A stretch of DNA of 36,096 nucleotides from Bacteroidales bacterium. GTDB taxonomy: Bacteria; Bacteroidota; Bacteroidia; Bacteroidales; Muribaculaceae. Positions within the stretch are counted from its first letter, which is position 1. Each line of letters opens with the position of its first letter. Positions 16,844-26,488 of the stretch are shown in pieces. The stretch is from contig SFNM01000006.1 of the NCBI GenBank assembly GCA_004552725.1, positions 1 through 36,096 on the forward strand. Reading direction: 5' to 3'. A model generated the notes under the pieces. The model was not told where the DNA came from. It worked only from the letters and a program-made list of their open reading frames with translations, and did not search any database. The translations under genes were made by a program, and so were the position numbers.

Positions 16844-18835
16844 ATGCTTAAACGACTCTACATATTTACATTGCTTTGCGGCGCAACCTTCTACGCCGGG
16901 GCACAGGCTCTGGAGGACACACTCGAACTGCGCGAAATTTCGGTGACGGCCTACCGTCGTCCGCCGGAAATCATCGCACCGCAGCGCTTGACCGGCGAGC
17001 AGTTGGAGCGCCTCAATAGCAATAGTGTGGCCGATGCTCTGCGCTACTTCTCCGGTGTCCAAGTCAAGGACTACGGCGGCGTGGGCGGCATCAAAACCGT
17101 CAACATCCGCTCCATGGGCACTAACCACACCGGCGTGGTCTACGACGGCATCGAACTCGGCAATGCCCAGAACGGCCAAATCGACCTCGGCCAGTTCTCC
17201 CTCGACAATATTGAGGAAATCTCATTATATAATGGTCAGAAGAGCCAAATCCTCCAGCCCGCCAAGGATTTCGGCAGCGCCGGCAGCATCTACCTGCGCA
17301 CCCGCACCCCGCGTTTCGCCCCGGGTGAGACTTACCACGCACGCGGCATGATACGCACCGGTTCGTTCGACCTCATCAACCCTTCCGCTTTGGTAGAACT
17401 GCGTTTGAGCGAGAGCGTTAACGCTTCACTCAGTGCCGAATGGCTCAACTCCTCGGGCAAGTACAAATTCCGCTACCGCCGCGTCAACCCCGCCGGCGAA
17501 TTGGCCTACGACACCACCGCCGTCCGCCAAAACGGCGACATCAATGCCACCCGTTTGGAATTCGGACTCAACGGCACACTCCACGGCGGCGAATGGCATT
17601 TCAAAGCATACAATTATAATAGCGAACGCGGCGTGCCCGGTGCAATCGTCAACAATGTGTGGCGCCGCGGCGAACGCATTTGGGACACCAACTCATTTGC
17701 TCAAGCCAATTATTCACAAAGTTTCGGCCGTTTCACCACTTTGAACAACGCGAAATACGCGTTTTATCGCACACATTACGTCAACAACGACGATAAGCAG
17801 GTGAAAATCGACAATCTATATCGCCAACGCGAAATATATCTGTCGTCGGCCAACGAATATAAAATTACACGCCAATGGCACGTGGCGCTGTCATACGACT
17901 TCCAATGGAATGATTTACAAGCCGATATGTACGACTTTTCACGTCCCACGCGCTTCACTCAGATGCTCTCACTGGCCACCGCCTACAACCGCCCGCGCTT
18001 CAAGGTGCAAGGTAGTGTATTGGCCACCTTCATTCACGATGAATTGGAGGGCAAAGAATCGCCCGGCAACCGCCACAACTTCACCCCGGCAGTGACAATG
18101 AGCGTGGTACCGCTGAGTTGCGCTCGCGAATTATCAATGCGTGTATTCTACAAGCGCTCGTTCCGAATGCCTACATTCAACGACCTCTACTATGCCGATA
18201 TGGGCAACTCGCGCCTCGAGCCGGAAATCGCCACCCAATACAATCTCGGATTGGTCTACGACCGCCGTTTCGACGGCTTGATCAGCGCCCTCAATATAAA
18301 TGTCGACGGATATTACAACCGCGTAACTAACAAGATTGTGGCATACCCCAAAGGCCAACAATTCCGCTGGACGATGCTCAACTTGGGTAAGGTCGACATC
18401 CGCGGTGTGGACGTCTCCGCTGCCGCCACTCTCAACCCGGCTCGCGAGCTTTACGTCACTCTCCGCGGACAATACACCTACCAACGCGCTATCGACATCA
18501 CCAATCCCGCCGACAACTATTACCGCGACCAAATCCCCTACATTCCCCACCATAGCGGATCGGCGATTGCCAACGTGCAGTGGCGTCAATGGGGGCTAAA
18601 CTACAGTTTCATCTACGTAGGTAGTCGCTACAATCAGCAAGAAAACATTCGCTATAACTACACCCAGCCTTGGTACACCTCCGACGTGAGCATCTCGCGC
18701 GACTTCGCCGTAGGTGCTGCCAACCTCCGCGCCTTGCTCGAAGTCAACAATCTGCTCAGCCAAGACTACGATGTTATCTTGAATTACCCTATGCCCAAAC
18801 GAAATTTCCGCATTACACTGCGAATTGAAATATGA
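16844..18835 (+). CDS. btuB: TonB-dependent vitamin B12 outer-membrane transporter BtuB
   Basis: A 663-residue TonB-dependent receptor. The signal peptide ends near 'FYAGAQA'. A TonB-box-like 'LELREISVTAY' follows, then the plug domain: 'SVADALRYFSGVQVKDYGGVGGIKTVNIRSM' (read in parts), 'VVYDGIELGNAQNGQIDLG', 'IEEISLYNG' and 'GSAGSIYLRTR'. The rest forms barrel strands, ending 'PKRNFRITLRIEI'. The 22-strand TBDT family is broad. The B12 assignment rests on the upstream cobalamin riboswitch and the overlapping btuG gene, and the short size also fits BtuB. Starch- or sugar-type SusC features such as an N-terminal carboxypeptidase-like domain are absent. It overlaps btuG by ATGA. Confidence 0.93.
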   Translation: MLKRLYIFTLLCGATFYAGAQALEDTLELREISVTAYRRPPEIIAPQRLTGEQLERLNSNSVADALRYFSGVQVKDYGGVGGIKTVNIRSMGTNHTGVVYDGIELGNAQNGQIDLGQFSLDNIEEISLYNGQKSQILQPAKDFGSAGSIYLRTRTPRFAPGETYHARGMIRTGSFDLINPSALVELRLSESVNASLSAEWLNSSGKYKFRYRRVNPAGELAYDTTAVRQNGDINATRLEFGLNGTLHGGEWHFKAYNYNSERGVPGAIVNNVWRRGERIWDTNSFAQANYSQSFGRFTTLNNAKYAFYRTHYVNNDDKQVKIDNLYRQREIYLSSANEYKITRQWHVALSYDFQWNDLQADMYDFSRPTRFTQMLSLATAYNRPRFKVQGSVLATFIHDELEGKESPGNRHNFTPAVTMSVVPLSCARELSMRVFYKRSFRMPTFNDLYYADMGNSRLEPEIATQYNLGLVYDRRFDGLISALNINVDGYYNRVTNKIVAYPKGQQFRWTMLNLGKVDIRGVDVSAAATLNPARELYVTLRGQYTYQRAIDITNPADNYYRDQIPYIPHHSGSAIANVQWRQWGLNYSFIYVGSRYNQQENIRYNYTQPWYTSDVSISRDFAVGAANLRALLEVNNLLSQDYDVILNYPMPKRNFRITLRIEI

Positions 18836-19986
18836 CAACACGAACAATTTTGCTAATATATTTTCTGCCGCTCCTATTGGCCATCACGAGTTGTCGCGAG
18901 GACGAACTCGTGGTGCCCACGGAGTTTGACATCGTGGGTGATGAGGACGTTTCCTCGCCCGTGCGCGGTTTTTATCTGCTCAACGAAGGCAATATGGGCT
19001 CCAACAAATGCACCCTCGATTTCTACGACTATCACACCGGCCTGTATGCCCGCAATTTCTATTCTGAACGCAACCCCTCGGTAATCAAAGAATTAGGCGA
19101 CGTAGGCAACGATATACAAATCTATGGCTCTAAACTGTATGTAGTGGTGAACTGCTCGCACAAGGTGGAGGTGCTCGACGCCCACACCGGCATCCGCCTG
19201 GGCCAAGTCGACATCCCCAACTGCCGCTACGTGCGTTTCCACCGCGGCAAAGCCTACGTCAGCGCTTACGTGGGCCCGGTGCTCATCGACCCGAACGCTC
19301 CCCGTGGCGCCGTGTTCGAAGTCGACACCACATCCCTAACCATCACCCGCAAAGTCACCGTGGGCTATCAGCCCGAGGAGATGGAGGTCATCGATGACTA
19401 CATGTACGTGGCCAACAGCGGCGGCTACCGTGCTCCCGACTACGACAACACCGTCTCCGTCATCCAAATGATTGACTTCAAGCAGGTGGAACAAATCCCC
19501 GTGGACATCAACCTCCACCGCGTGCGCCAAGACCAATACAAGCAGCTATGGGTCACCTCGCGCGGCGACTACAACTCCCACCCCTCGCGATTGTTCGTGC
19601 TCCAAAAACGCAAGGGTCACAACCAAATGGAGGTCACCGACACCGTCGACGTAGCCGTCAGCGACATGGCCATCCACGGCGACTCGCTCTACTACTTCGC
19701 CACCGATTGGAGCAACTACACCCAGAAGAATACCATCTCCTACGGCATCATCAACATCCGCACCCACCAAGTGGTGTCGGACAACTTCATAACCGACGGC
19801 TCCGATAAGGACATCACCATCCCCTACGGCATCGCCGTCCACCCCATCACCGGTGAAATATTCGTCACCGACGCAAAAAACTACGTCAGCAGTGGCACGC
19901 TCTACTGCTTCTCGCCCGACGGCCACCGCAAATGGAGCGTCCGCACCGGCGATATTCCCGCACACATAACCTTTCTCACACAATGA
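18832..19986 (+). CDS. btuG: BtuG-like surface lipoprotein, B12-binding beta-propeller
   Basis: A 384-residue lipoprotein. The signal peptide ends in 'LLLAITSC', with the lipidated Cys21 followed by 'REDE'. Acidic residues right after the Cys resemble the Bacteroidota signal for surface export. The body opens 'GFYLLNEGNMGSNKCTLDFYD' and continues with repeated YncE-like blades such as 'GNDIQIYGSKLYVVVN', 'PEEMEVIDDYMYVANSG', 'QLWVTSRGDYN' and 'YGIAVHPITGEIFVTDA'. BtuG proteins of Bacteroides bind cobalamin with extremely high affinity and cap BtuB. The order btuB-btuG, overlapping by ATGA, and the riboswitch support the same job here. It overlaps the next lipoprotein gene by ATGA too. Confidence 0.9.
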   Translation: MTTRTILLIYFLPLLLAITSCREDELVVPTEFDIVGDEDVSSPVRGFYLLNEGNMGSNKCTLDFYDYHTGLYARNFYSERNPSVIKELGDVGNDIQIYGSKLYVVVNCSHKVEVLDAHTGIRLGQVDIPNCRYVRFHRGKAYVSAYVGPVLIDPNAPRGAVFEVDTTSLTITRKVTVGYQPEEMEVIDDYMYVANSGGYRAPDYDNTVSVIQMIDFKQVEQIPVDINLHRVRQDQYKQLWVTSRGDYNSHPSRLFVLQKRKGHNQMEVTDTVDVAVSDMAIHGDSLYYFATDWSNYTQKNTISYGIINIRTHQVVSDNFITDGSDKDITIPYGIAVHPITGEIFVTDAKNYVSSGTLYCFSPDGHRKWSVRTGDIPAHITFLTQ

Positions 19987-21170
19987 AAACGCGCAACTAC
20001 ATATTACTCACCCTTTTAGCCGTCACCGCCGCCTCCTGCTCCGAGGAAATCCCCGTGGTGAACCTCGGCATCGACGACTCATACATCATCGAGCGTATGA
20101 CCAAGCTCCCGCTCCAACCCGCACTCACCGGCCAAAGCTACTGCTGGCGTGTGGACGGCGAGCAAGTGTCGACCGACCGCAACTACATCTTCATGGCCGC
20201 CGACGAAGGCACCTACCAACTCTCCTTCGAAATCATCGACCCCGAAAACCCGATGCAGTTTGATTTCACCGTGCGCGTGGTCCACGAGGAAGTGGAATTC
20301 AGCCCCTACATCTCCAAAGTGTATGAATACTGCCCCGCCCCCGGCCAGTTTATCAACACCATGCCCGAGTATGCCGACGGCGACACCTACGCCGACATGG
20401 TGCGCAAGGCCGAGGAGAGCATCTCCGGCACCAACGACGTGTTAGTGAGCCTCGGCGGTTTCGGCGGTTACATCACCTTCGGATTCGACCACACCGTTAT
20501 GAATACCCCCGGCGAAAAGGACTTCCGAATCTGGGGCAACTCCTTCTACGAATTAGGTAACACCGATTCCGACACCAAGGGCGGCTCCGCCGAACCCGGC
20601 ATCGTCATGGTAAGCCTCGATACCAACTGCAACGGCCTCCCCGACGACCCCTGGTACGAACTCGCCGGCAGCGAGTATCACAACCCGCTCACCGTCCACA
20701 ACTACGTCATCACCTACCACCAACCCGACCCAAATCGCGAAATCGTCAAGGACCGCACCGGCGCCCTCACCGATCTCTACTACATAGCGTGGACCGATTC
20801 CGAAGGCCAATCAGGCTATATGGCCAAGAATAAGTTCCATGACCAAGATTACTTCCCCAAGTGGCTCGACAGCAGCACGTTAACTTTCTCCGGTACCTGC
20901 CTGCCACCCAACGCTACCGACCGCTCCAACGGCCGCGGCACCAACTTTTTCCTCGCCGCTTACCCCTACGGCTATGCCGACAACCATCCTAACGACGAAG
21001 CCGACCTCTGCTCCTTCGACATCGCCTGGGCCGTAGATGCGGCGGGACTGCCGGTGGCGCTCCCCGGCATCGACTTCGTGCGCGTTTACACCGGCGTCAA
21101 CCAATACTGCGGCTGGATTGGTGAAACCTCCACCGAAATCACCCGCGCCGCCGACCTTCATATCCAATGA
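19983..21170 (+). CDS. Surface lipoprotein of the B12 locus, PKD/cell-surface type
   Basis: A 395-residue lipoprotein: 'LLAVTAASC' with Cys19 followed by 'SEEI', again an acidic surface-export-like signal. The start at 19983 overlaps the btuG stop and gives this signal peptide; the frame opens further upstream without homology. Residues 30-100 look like an Ig/PKD domain ('CWRVDGEQVSTDRNYIFMA', 'GTYQLSFEII'). The larger C-terminal domain has 'GGYITFGFDHTV', 'FRIWGNSFYELG', 'GIVMVSLDTNCNGLPDDPWYELAG' and 'FDIAWAVDAAGLPVALPGIDFVRVYTG'. Similar proteins are recurrent neighbours of BtuB/BtuG in Bacteroidales, so an accessory cobamide-capture role is likely. Whether it belongs to the BtuH group I cannot say. 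Confidence 0.78.
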   Translation: MKTRNYILLTLLAVTAASCSEEIPVVNLGIDDSYIIERMTKLPLQPALTGQSYCWRVDGEQVSTDRNYIFMAADEGTYQLSFEIIDPENPMQFDFTVRVVHEEVEFSPYISKVYEYCPAPGQFINTMPEYADGDTYADMVRKAEESISGTNDVLVSLGGFGGYITFGFDHTVMNTPGEKDFRIWGNSFYELGNTDSDTKGGSAEPGIVMVSLDTNCNGLPDDPWYELAGSEYHNPLTVHNYVITYHQPDPNREIVKDRTGALTDLYYIAWTDSEGQSGYMAKNKFHDQDYFPKWLDSSTLTFSGTCLPPNATDRSNGRGTNFFLAAYPYGYADNHPNDEADLCSFDIAWAVDAAGLPVALPGIDFVRVYTGVNQYCGWIGETSTEITRAADLHIQ

Positions 21171-21263
21171 GTAATAATCAACACTAAATAATTCCTTAAA
21201 ATCGCTCCTGCCAATCGGATCCTACGGCAAGGCGACACCTAACAAACTAATTATTAACTAATT

Positions 21264-24200
21264 ATGCCCGTAAAAAAATTTGTGACGGGCCTTTTGACAG
21301 CACTCATCGTCACATCGGCTTCGGCCACGGTGAACGTGCCCAGAAAGGTCCAAGGGGTAGCGTACACCCCTAACATCAGCACCAAGTACTATTATGTGGA
21401 TCCCGGCGATATGCCCGGCGACGGCGAATTCACATTCGATATGATTGAAAGCTGGACCGGCGAAGGCGCCAACCGTGCCGCCCTCGTCATCCAATGGAAT
21501 AACGAAACCGAAACCACCGCCTTGGTGTTCGGCTACCGCTGGGACGGCCAAGCCACCGGCGCCGACATGATGCGCGCCGTCACCGAAGCCAACCCCCGCC
21601 TGTACTCCCTGATGCAGTACACCAACGTGTCCTCGCCCACCGACCCCGACGGCGGCTACACCATCTGCGGCATCGGATGGGATGCCGACAACGATGGCGA
21701 CATCTCCATCAGCGACGGCGTCGACGTATACACCTCCGACAACGGCTGGTTCAAGCACCCTCGCGGCTACGACCCCGTGGCCGGCGGCTCGTCCGACTAT
21801 GACTACGACAACTGGTTCTCCCTCGACGAAGACGACTTCTGGGGCTCCGGCTGGTATACAAGCTATTGGAGCTACTGGGTAAAGAGCTCGCAAGACGCAC
21901 AGTTCTCCTACTCAAGCTGGGGCGCCTCGGGTCGCGTGCTCACCGACGGCTGCTGGGACGGCTGGAACTTCGCCCTCAACATGTACGCTCCCAACTTCAA
22001 AAACTTCGCGCCGGCCCCCTCGCTTATCCCCGATGGCGCCAAAACCGACTTCGAAGCCAACGGCCTCCACTTCATCCTTAAGGATTACAGCAAGAAAACC
22101 GTGGCCGTGGCCGCTGCTACAGCCACCACCGGCACTTACTCCGGCGAGGTGACCGTCCCCGGCTCGTTCGTCGACGGAGAAATCACCTACACCGTGGTGG
22201 AAGTGGCCGATGAAGCCTTCCGCAACTCCGCCATCACCTCCCTCACCCTCCCCGCTTCGGTTACCAAAATCGGCAAGTACGCCCTGGCCGGTTGCGCCAA
22301 TCTGACCGCCCTCACTTTCGACCAATCCACCCTCAAATCGCTGGGCGAAGGCGCCTTCGACGGGTGCTCCGCTTTCGCCCAATGGGTGCTGCCTTCCTCC
22401 GCTTCTTCAATCCCCGCATACCTCTATCGCGGCACCGCACTCACCGCGCTCAACATCCCCGTGGAAATCAAAGCCATCGGCGCCGAAGCATTCGCCAACT
22501 GCGCCGCACTTACCGCGGTGAAAGTCAACGTGGTATACCCCTTCACCATCTCTGAGGACGTCTTCTCTGAAGCTACCTACCTCAACGCCACCCTCACCGT
22601 GCCCACCGGATATACCGCCACATATCAGGCCGACCCTGTGTGGGGCAAGTTCGCCAACATGGCCGAAGAGAATGTGCCGGTGAACGTGGGCGATGTGTTT
22701 GTGTATCAAGGTATTACCTACCAAGTACTCGACGAGGCCTCGGTTATGGCCACCCACTGCCGCGTGGATGGCGCTGCCTCCACCACCACCATCAAGGACG
22801 CCAACGCAGCTTACTCCGGCGACCTGGTAATTCCCGAATCCGTCACGTACCAAGGCAAAAAATTGGCCGTCGCCACCATCGATGAATACGCATTCTACTA
22901 CGCTGTGAACGTCACCTCCGTCGCCATCGAAGCGCCCATCACCGCCATCGGCAAGTACGCTTTCGACGACTGCTCCGCACTCACCTCCGTCACCCTCCCC
23001 GCCACCCTGCAAACCATCGGCCAATACGGCTTCGCTTACTGTAAAGCGCTGCCTTCCATCACTTTACCCGAAGGCCTCACCGAATTGGGCGAACGCTGCT
23101 TCTTCTACTGCCAAGCGCTCACCGAAATCACTCTGCCTAAGAGCATTACCGCCATCCCGAGCTACTGCTTCTCCTACTGCACCGCGCTGCAGTCGATGAC
23201 CTTCGGCGACCAAGTTGCCACCCTCGGCGACTATGTTTTCGACAACTGCGCCGCCCTCACATCGGTGCGCCTGCCTCAAGGCATGACCAAACTCCCCAAC
23301 TACTTCTTCCGCAATTGCAGCGCGTTGGAAACCATCGACCTGCCCGAATCCATCACCGCCATCGGCATGGCAGCCTTCAGCGGCTGTAAGAAGCTGAAGA
23401 TCAGTCTGCCGGCCACCATCACCTCTATCGACAGCGAGGCGTTCAAGAATTGCACCGCCCTCACCGAGATAACCCTGCCCGAAAGCATCACCGCCATACC
23501 CAACTCGCTCTTCTACGGCTGCTCCAACCTCGCAAACGTATCCTACAGCAACCAAATCACCTCCATCGGCAACTACGCTTTCTACAACTGCTCCGCTCTG
23601 CCCGCCGTTACCATCCCGGCCACGGTCAAAACCATCGGCACTTACGCTTTCGCCGGCTGCAAGCTCCTCGAATCTGTGGTAATTCCCGAAGGCGTAACCA
23701 CACTTGGCAACTACGACTTCCAAAACTGCACGGCTCTGTCGTCAATCACCCTGCCCTCGACACTGAAATCAATCGGCAACTATGTATTCGCCGGTTGCAC
23801 TGCCCTCACTGCCATTGACCTGCCGGCATCGCTCACTTCCTTAGGCACTTACGTATTTAAAGATTGCTCAGGCCTCACTGCCATCGACCTGCCCGCCGGC
23901 ATCACCACCATAGGCGGATACTGCTTCCAAAACTCCGGCCTCAAGGAGTTGGTTGTGCCCGCATCAGTCACCTCAATGGCCGTGACCGACGTAGTGTATG
24001 GTTGCACCGGCATCGTAGTATATATGTGCAACCCCACACCCGTGAGGAGCAGCACCAACACCTGGCGCATCGCCTCCGGCGTATACGCCAAAATCGTGGT
24101 GCCCACCGGTTGCGTCAAAGCCTACACCGACTTCAACACCTACTGGAAGAAGTCGGAAATCGTAGCGCCGACCCTCACCTCCGTCGACCTGCTCGCGCCC

Positions 24201-26477
24201 ACCGCTTCGGCAGCCGACCAAACCGTCACCATCACCGGTAGCATCAAGGGCCACTACGCTCTACCCGCCGAAGAAGTGCCCGCCGAAGCGCCCACCCGTG
24301 CAGCCGCTTTGCGCGACGCCCTCCCCGAAGCCTTCGCCGCCGGCTGCGACCGCGCAGCTCTGTTCGGCTCCACCGCCACACTCAAATACCGCGCATCGGC
24401 CGACGATGAGTTCACCACCACCGAAGTGACCATCGCCAACGACGGCTCGTTCTCCGCCGACATCGCTCGTCCGGAAGCCGCCACACTCCAAGTGGCTGTA
24501 GCCGCTGCCGACGTCGAAACCGCCCAAACGGAAGTGCCTGTCACCGTGCCCGTTACCGACATCGTCCTCGGCGACGGCTCGGCTGAAATCAACATCACCC
24601 TGCGCGACATTTTGGCTCTCACTCCCACCGTACTGCCCGCCGATGCCACAAACACCTCTTACACCGTGACCATCGCCGACGAATCCATCGCCACCAAGTA
24701 CTCAGTGAGCGCTTACAATCCCTATCGCACTTTCTATGAGCTGATTGCCCAAACCATCGGCACCACAACCGTCACCTTCACAGCTGCCGACGGCTTCGAA
24801 CGCACCTACACCGTCAACGTAGTTGCGCCCGACCGCACTCCGGCCACCGACCGCTACACCGACGGCACATTCTGGCTCAACGAGGACTGGTTTGGCCATG
24901 CCAACGGCTCTATTAACTACCTCACCGCCGACGGCAACATCATCTACCGCGCTTTCCAAGCCCAAAACTCCGACAAAACCTTCGGCGTAACCTCGCAATT
25001 CGGCACCATCTATGCCGACCGCTTAGTGGTGATGTCGAAGCAAGGCAATCGCTGCGTGATTGCTGATGCCAACACCCTCCAACAACTGGCCGCATTTGAT
25101 GAAATCGGCGGCGACGGTCGCGCTTGCGTCGGCACCAACGGCAAAATCTACTTGGGCACCACTCAGGGCATCCGTCCGCTCTACCTGAGCGACTACTCCC
25201 TTGGCTCATTCATCGACGGTATCGCCGCCGGCTCGGCTTACTCCAACCAAATCGGCAACATGGTGGCTGCCGGTCACTATGTATTCGCCATGCGCCAAGA
25301 CACAGGTGTGCTTATCATCGATTCCGACACCGATGAATACGTCACCACTCTCGGCACCGACGTGGTCAACAATCCCCAAGGCATCGCCGTCGACTGCAAC
25401 GGCCAAGTTTGGCTCTGCGGCACTGATGGTTCCGACCGCGGTTACCTCTACCGCATCGACCCCGCCACTTTGGAAGTGGCCGAAACCGTCACCCTGCCCG
25501 AAGGCCAATACATGGAAGCGCAGTGGAGCACTTGGCGCTCGTCCAACTTCTTCGCCCTCAAAAAGCAACCCGTGCTGATTTTCGGCGCCGAGTTCGACCA
25601 CAAGGGCTGGAGCGGCGACAATAAGTACTACAGCTGGACCATCGGCGATGTCACCGACGGCGTGGCCAACACCTCGCTCATCTTCGACTTCCCCGCCGAC
25701 CTCCAAGGTTGCGACGAAAAGACCATGCAACGGCCTTACGCCACCGTCGGCTTCGACGAACGCTCCAACCGTCTGCTCATCGCCGCCACCCACGGCTACT
25801 CCTCGGCTTACCGCTACAACTGGCTCCACACCGTGAACCCCACCACAGCCCAAATCGAATCCTCAATCCAACTGAAAGACTACTACTGGTTCCCCGCCAT
25901 GCCTATCTTCCCCGATAAGTATGCACCCCAATTCGGCGAACTGCCCTCGTGCCTGAATTTGGATATCAAGGAGAATTTATCGGCTGTGCTCGACCTCTCG
26001 GAACTGGTATCCGACCCCGACGGCATCGATGCTTGCATCAACATCTATGTGGAAGATGACAACCTCGTCCAAACCCTCGAAGATGATGAGCCCGCCGCTT
26101 CGCTCTCCGACTTGGTCGACATCACCATCGCCGGCAAGGTCATCACCCTCACTCACAAGGATGTGGAAGGCAAATCGTCAATCACCATCTGCGCCGAAAG
26201 CAACGGCCGCACCGCCTCGGCCAACATCCCCGTACTGGTGGTTAACGACAGCGGCATCGCTGATGCCGTGGCTCAAGGCACCATCTGCTACGCCAACGGC
26301 CGCCTGCACATCTGCGGCATGGACGGCACCGACTTCGTAATCTTCAACCTCGCCGGCCAAGCCGTAGGCGCTTTCACCGCTCAAGGCGACGACGCCTCCG
26401 TGGTGCTCACTCTCGCTCCGGGCGCTTACGTGGTAACTACCGCCGACGGCTCCCGCAATATCAAAATCAACATTTAA
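21264..26477 (+). CDS. Giant modular surface protein: unknown N-domain, BspA-type LRRs, Ig-like domain, BtuG-like propeller, T9SS-like tail
   Basis: A 1737-residue exported protein. Signal peptide: residues 1-21 ('SASA' cleavage), no lipobox. Residues about 35-250 form a Trp/Asp-rich domain with 'AALVIQWNNE', 'LVFGYRWDGQATGADMM' and 'GIGWDADNDGDISISDGVDV'. BspA-type leucine-rich repeats fill 319-463 and 545-911, separated by an 'NVGDVFVYQGITYQVLD' linker. Residues about 1090-1190 resemble a Big_2 Ig-like domain ('ALTPTVLPADATNTSYTVTI'). Residues 1198-1550 are a propeller opening 'FWLNEDWFGHANGSINYL', like the next gene and BtuG. A 'DLSELVSDPDG' Ig-like region follows. The tail 'VIFNLAGQAVGAF...LAPGAYVVTT...KINI' resembles a type A T9SS sorting domain. 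The gap of 93 nt from the lipoprotein has no promoter box, so it is probably in the B12 operon. A cobamide-capture role is inference. Confidence 0.85.
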   Translation: MPVKKFVTGLLTALIVTSASATVNVPRKVQGVAYTPNISTKYYYVDPGDMPGDGEFTFDMIESWTGEGANRAALVIQWNNETETTALVFGYRWDGQATGADMMRAVTEANPRLYSLMQYTNVSSPTDPDGGYTICGIGWDADNDGDISISDGVDVYTSDNGWFKHPRGYDPVAGGSSDYDYDNWFSLDEDDFWGSGWYTSYWSYWVKSSQDAQFSYSSWGASGRVLTDGCWDGWNFALNMYAPNFKNFAPAPSLIPDGAKTDFEANGLHFILKDYSKKTVAVAAATATTGTYSGEVTVPGSFVDGEITYTVVEVADEAFRNSAITSLTLPASVTKIGKYALAGCANLTALTFDQSTLKSLGEGAFDGCSAFAQWVLPSSASSIPAYLYRGTALTALNIPVEIKAIGAEAFANCAALTAVKVNVVYPFTISEDVFSEATYLNATLTVPTGYTATYQADPVWGKFANMAEENVPVNVGDVFVYQGITYQVLDEASVMATHCRVDGAASTTTIKDANAAYSGDLVIPESVTYQGKKLAVATIDEYAFYYAVNVTSVAIEAPITAIGKYAFDDCSALTSVTLPATLQTIGQYGFAYCKALPSITLPEGLTELGERCFFYCQALTEITLPKSITAIPSYCFSYCTALQSMTFGDQVATLGDYVFDNCAALTSVRLPQGMTKLPNYFFRNCSALETIDLPESITAIGMAAFSGCKKLKISLPATITSIDSEAFKNCTALTEITLPESITAIPNSLFYGCSNLANVSYSNQITSIGNYAFYNCSALPAVTIPATVKTIGTYAFAGCKLLESVVIPEGVTTLGNYDFQNCTALSSITLPSTLKSIGNYVFAGCTALTAIDLPASLTSLGTYVFKDCSGLTAIDLPAGITTIGGYCFQNSGLKELVVPASVTSMAVTDVVYGCTGIVVYMCNPTPVRSSTNTWRIASGVYAKIVVPTGCVKAYTDFNTYWKKSEIVAPTLTSVDLLAPTASAADQTVTITGSIKGHYALPAEEVPAEAPTRAAALRDALPEAFAAGCDRAALFGSTATLKYRASADDEFTTTEVTIANDGSFSADIARPEAATLQVAVAAADVETAQTEVPVTVPVTDIVLGDGSAEINITLRDILALTPTVLPADATNTSYTVTIADESIATKYSVSAYNPYRTFYELIAQTIGTTTVTFTAADGFERTYTVNVVAPDRTPATDRYTDGTFWLNEDWFGHANGSINYLTADGNIIYRAFQAQNSDKTFGVTSQFGTIYADRLVVMSKQGNRCVIADANTLQQLAAFDEIGGDGRACVGTNGKIYLGTTQGIRPLYLSDYSLGSFIDGIAAGSAYSNQIGNMVAAGHYVFAMRQDTGVLIIDSDTDEYVTTLGTDVVNNPQGIAVDCNGQVWLCGTDGSDRGYLYRIDPATLEVAETVTLPEGQYMEAQWSTWRSSNFFALKKQPVLIFGAEFDHKGWSGDNKYYSWTIGDVTDGVANTSLIFDFPADLQGCDEKTMQRPYATVGFDERSNRLLIAATHGYSSAYRYNWLHTVNPTTAQIESSIQLKDYYWFPAMPIFPDKYAPQFGELPSCLNLDIKENLSAVLDLSELVSDPDGIDACINIYVEDDNLVQTLEDDEPAASLSDLVDITIAGKVITLTHKDVEGKSSITICAESNGRTASANIPVLVVNDSGIADAVAQGTICYANGRLHICGMDGTDFVIFNLAGQAVGAFTAQGDDASVVLTLAPGAYVVTTADGSRNIKINI
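22896..23996 (+). repeat. Sixteen tandem BspA-type leucine-rich repeats within the giant protein
   Basis: Sixteen consecutive units, nearly all exactly 23 residues long, follow the pattern 'NCxALTxITLPxSITxIGxYAF'. Examples are 'DNCAALTSVRLPQG' and 'QNCTALSSITLPST' at their starts. One unit (around residues 707-728) is a residue short, and the last one is degenerate. A shorter, less regular block of about five units lies at 22218-22652. The DNA of the units is similar but not identical. Confidence 0.88.
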
Positions 26478-26488
26478 TCTTTAACTCA

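Noticed and set aside
21258..23723. Several Gly/Val-rich minus-strand ORFs opposite the giant surface protein
   Set aside because: They mirror the high-GC third positions and the tandem repeats of the real gene and show no domain signs.
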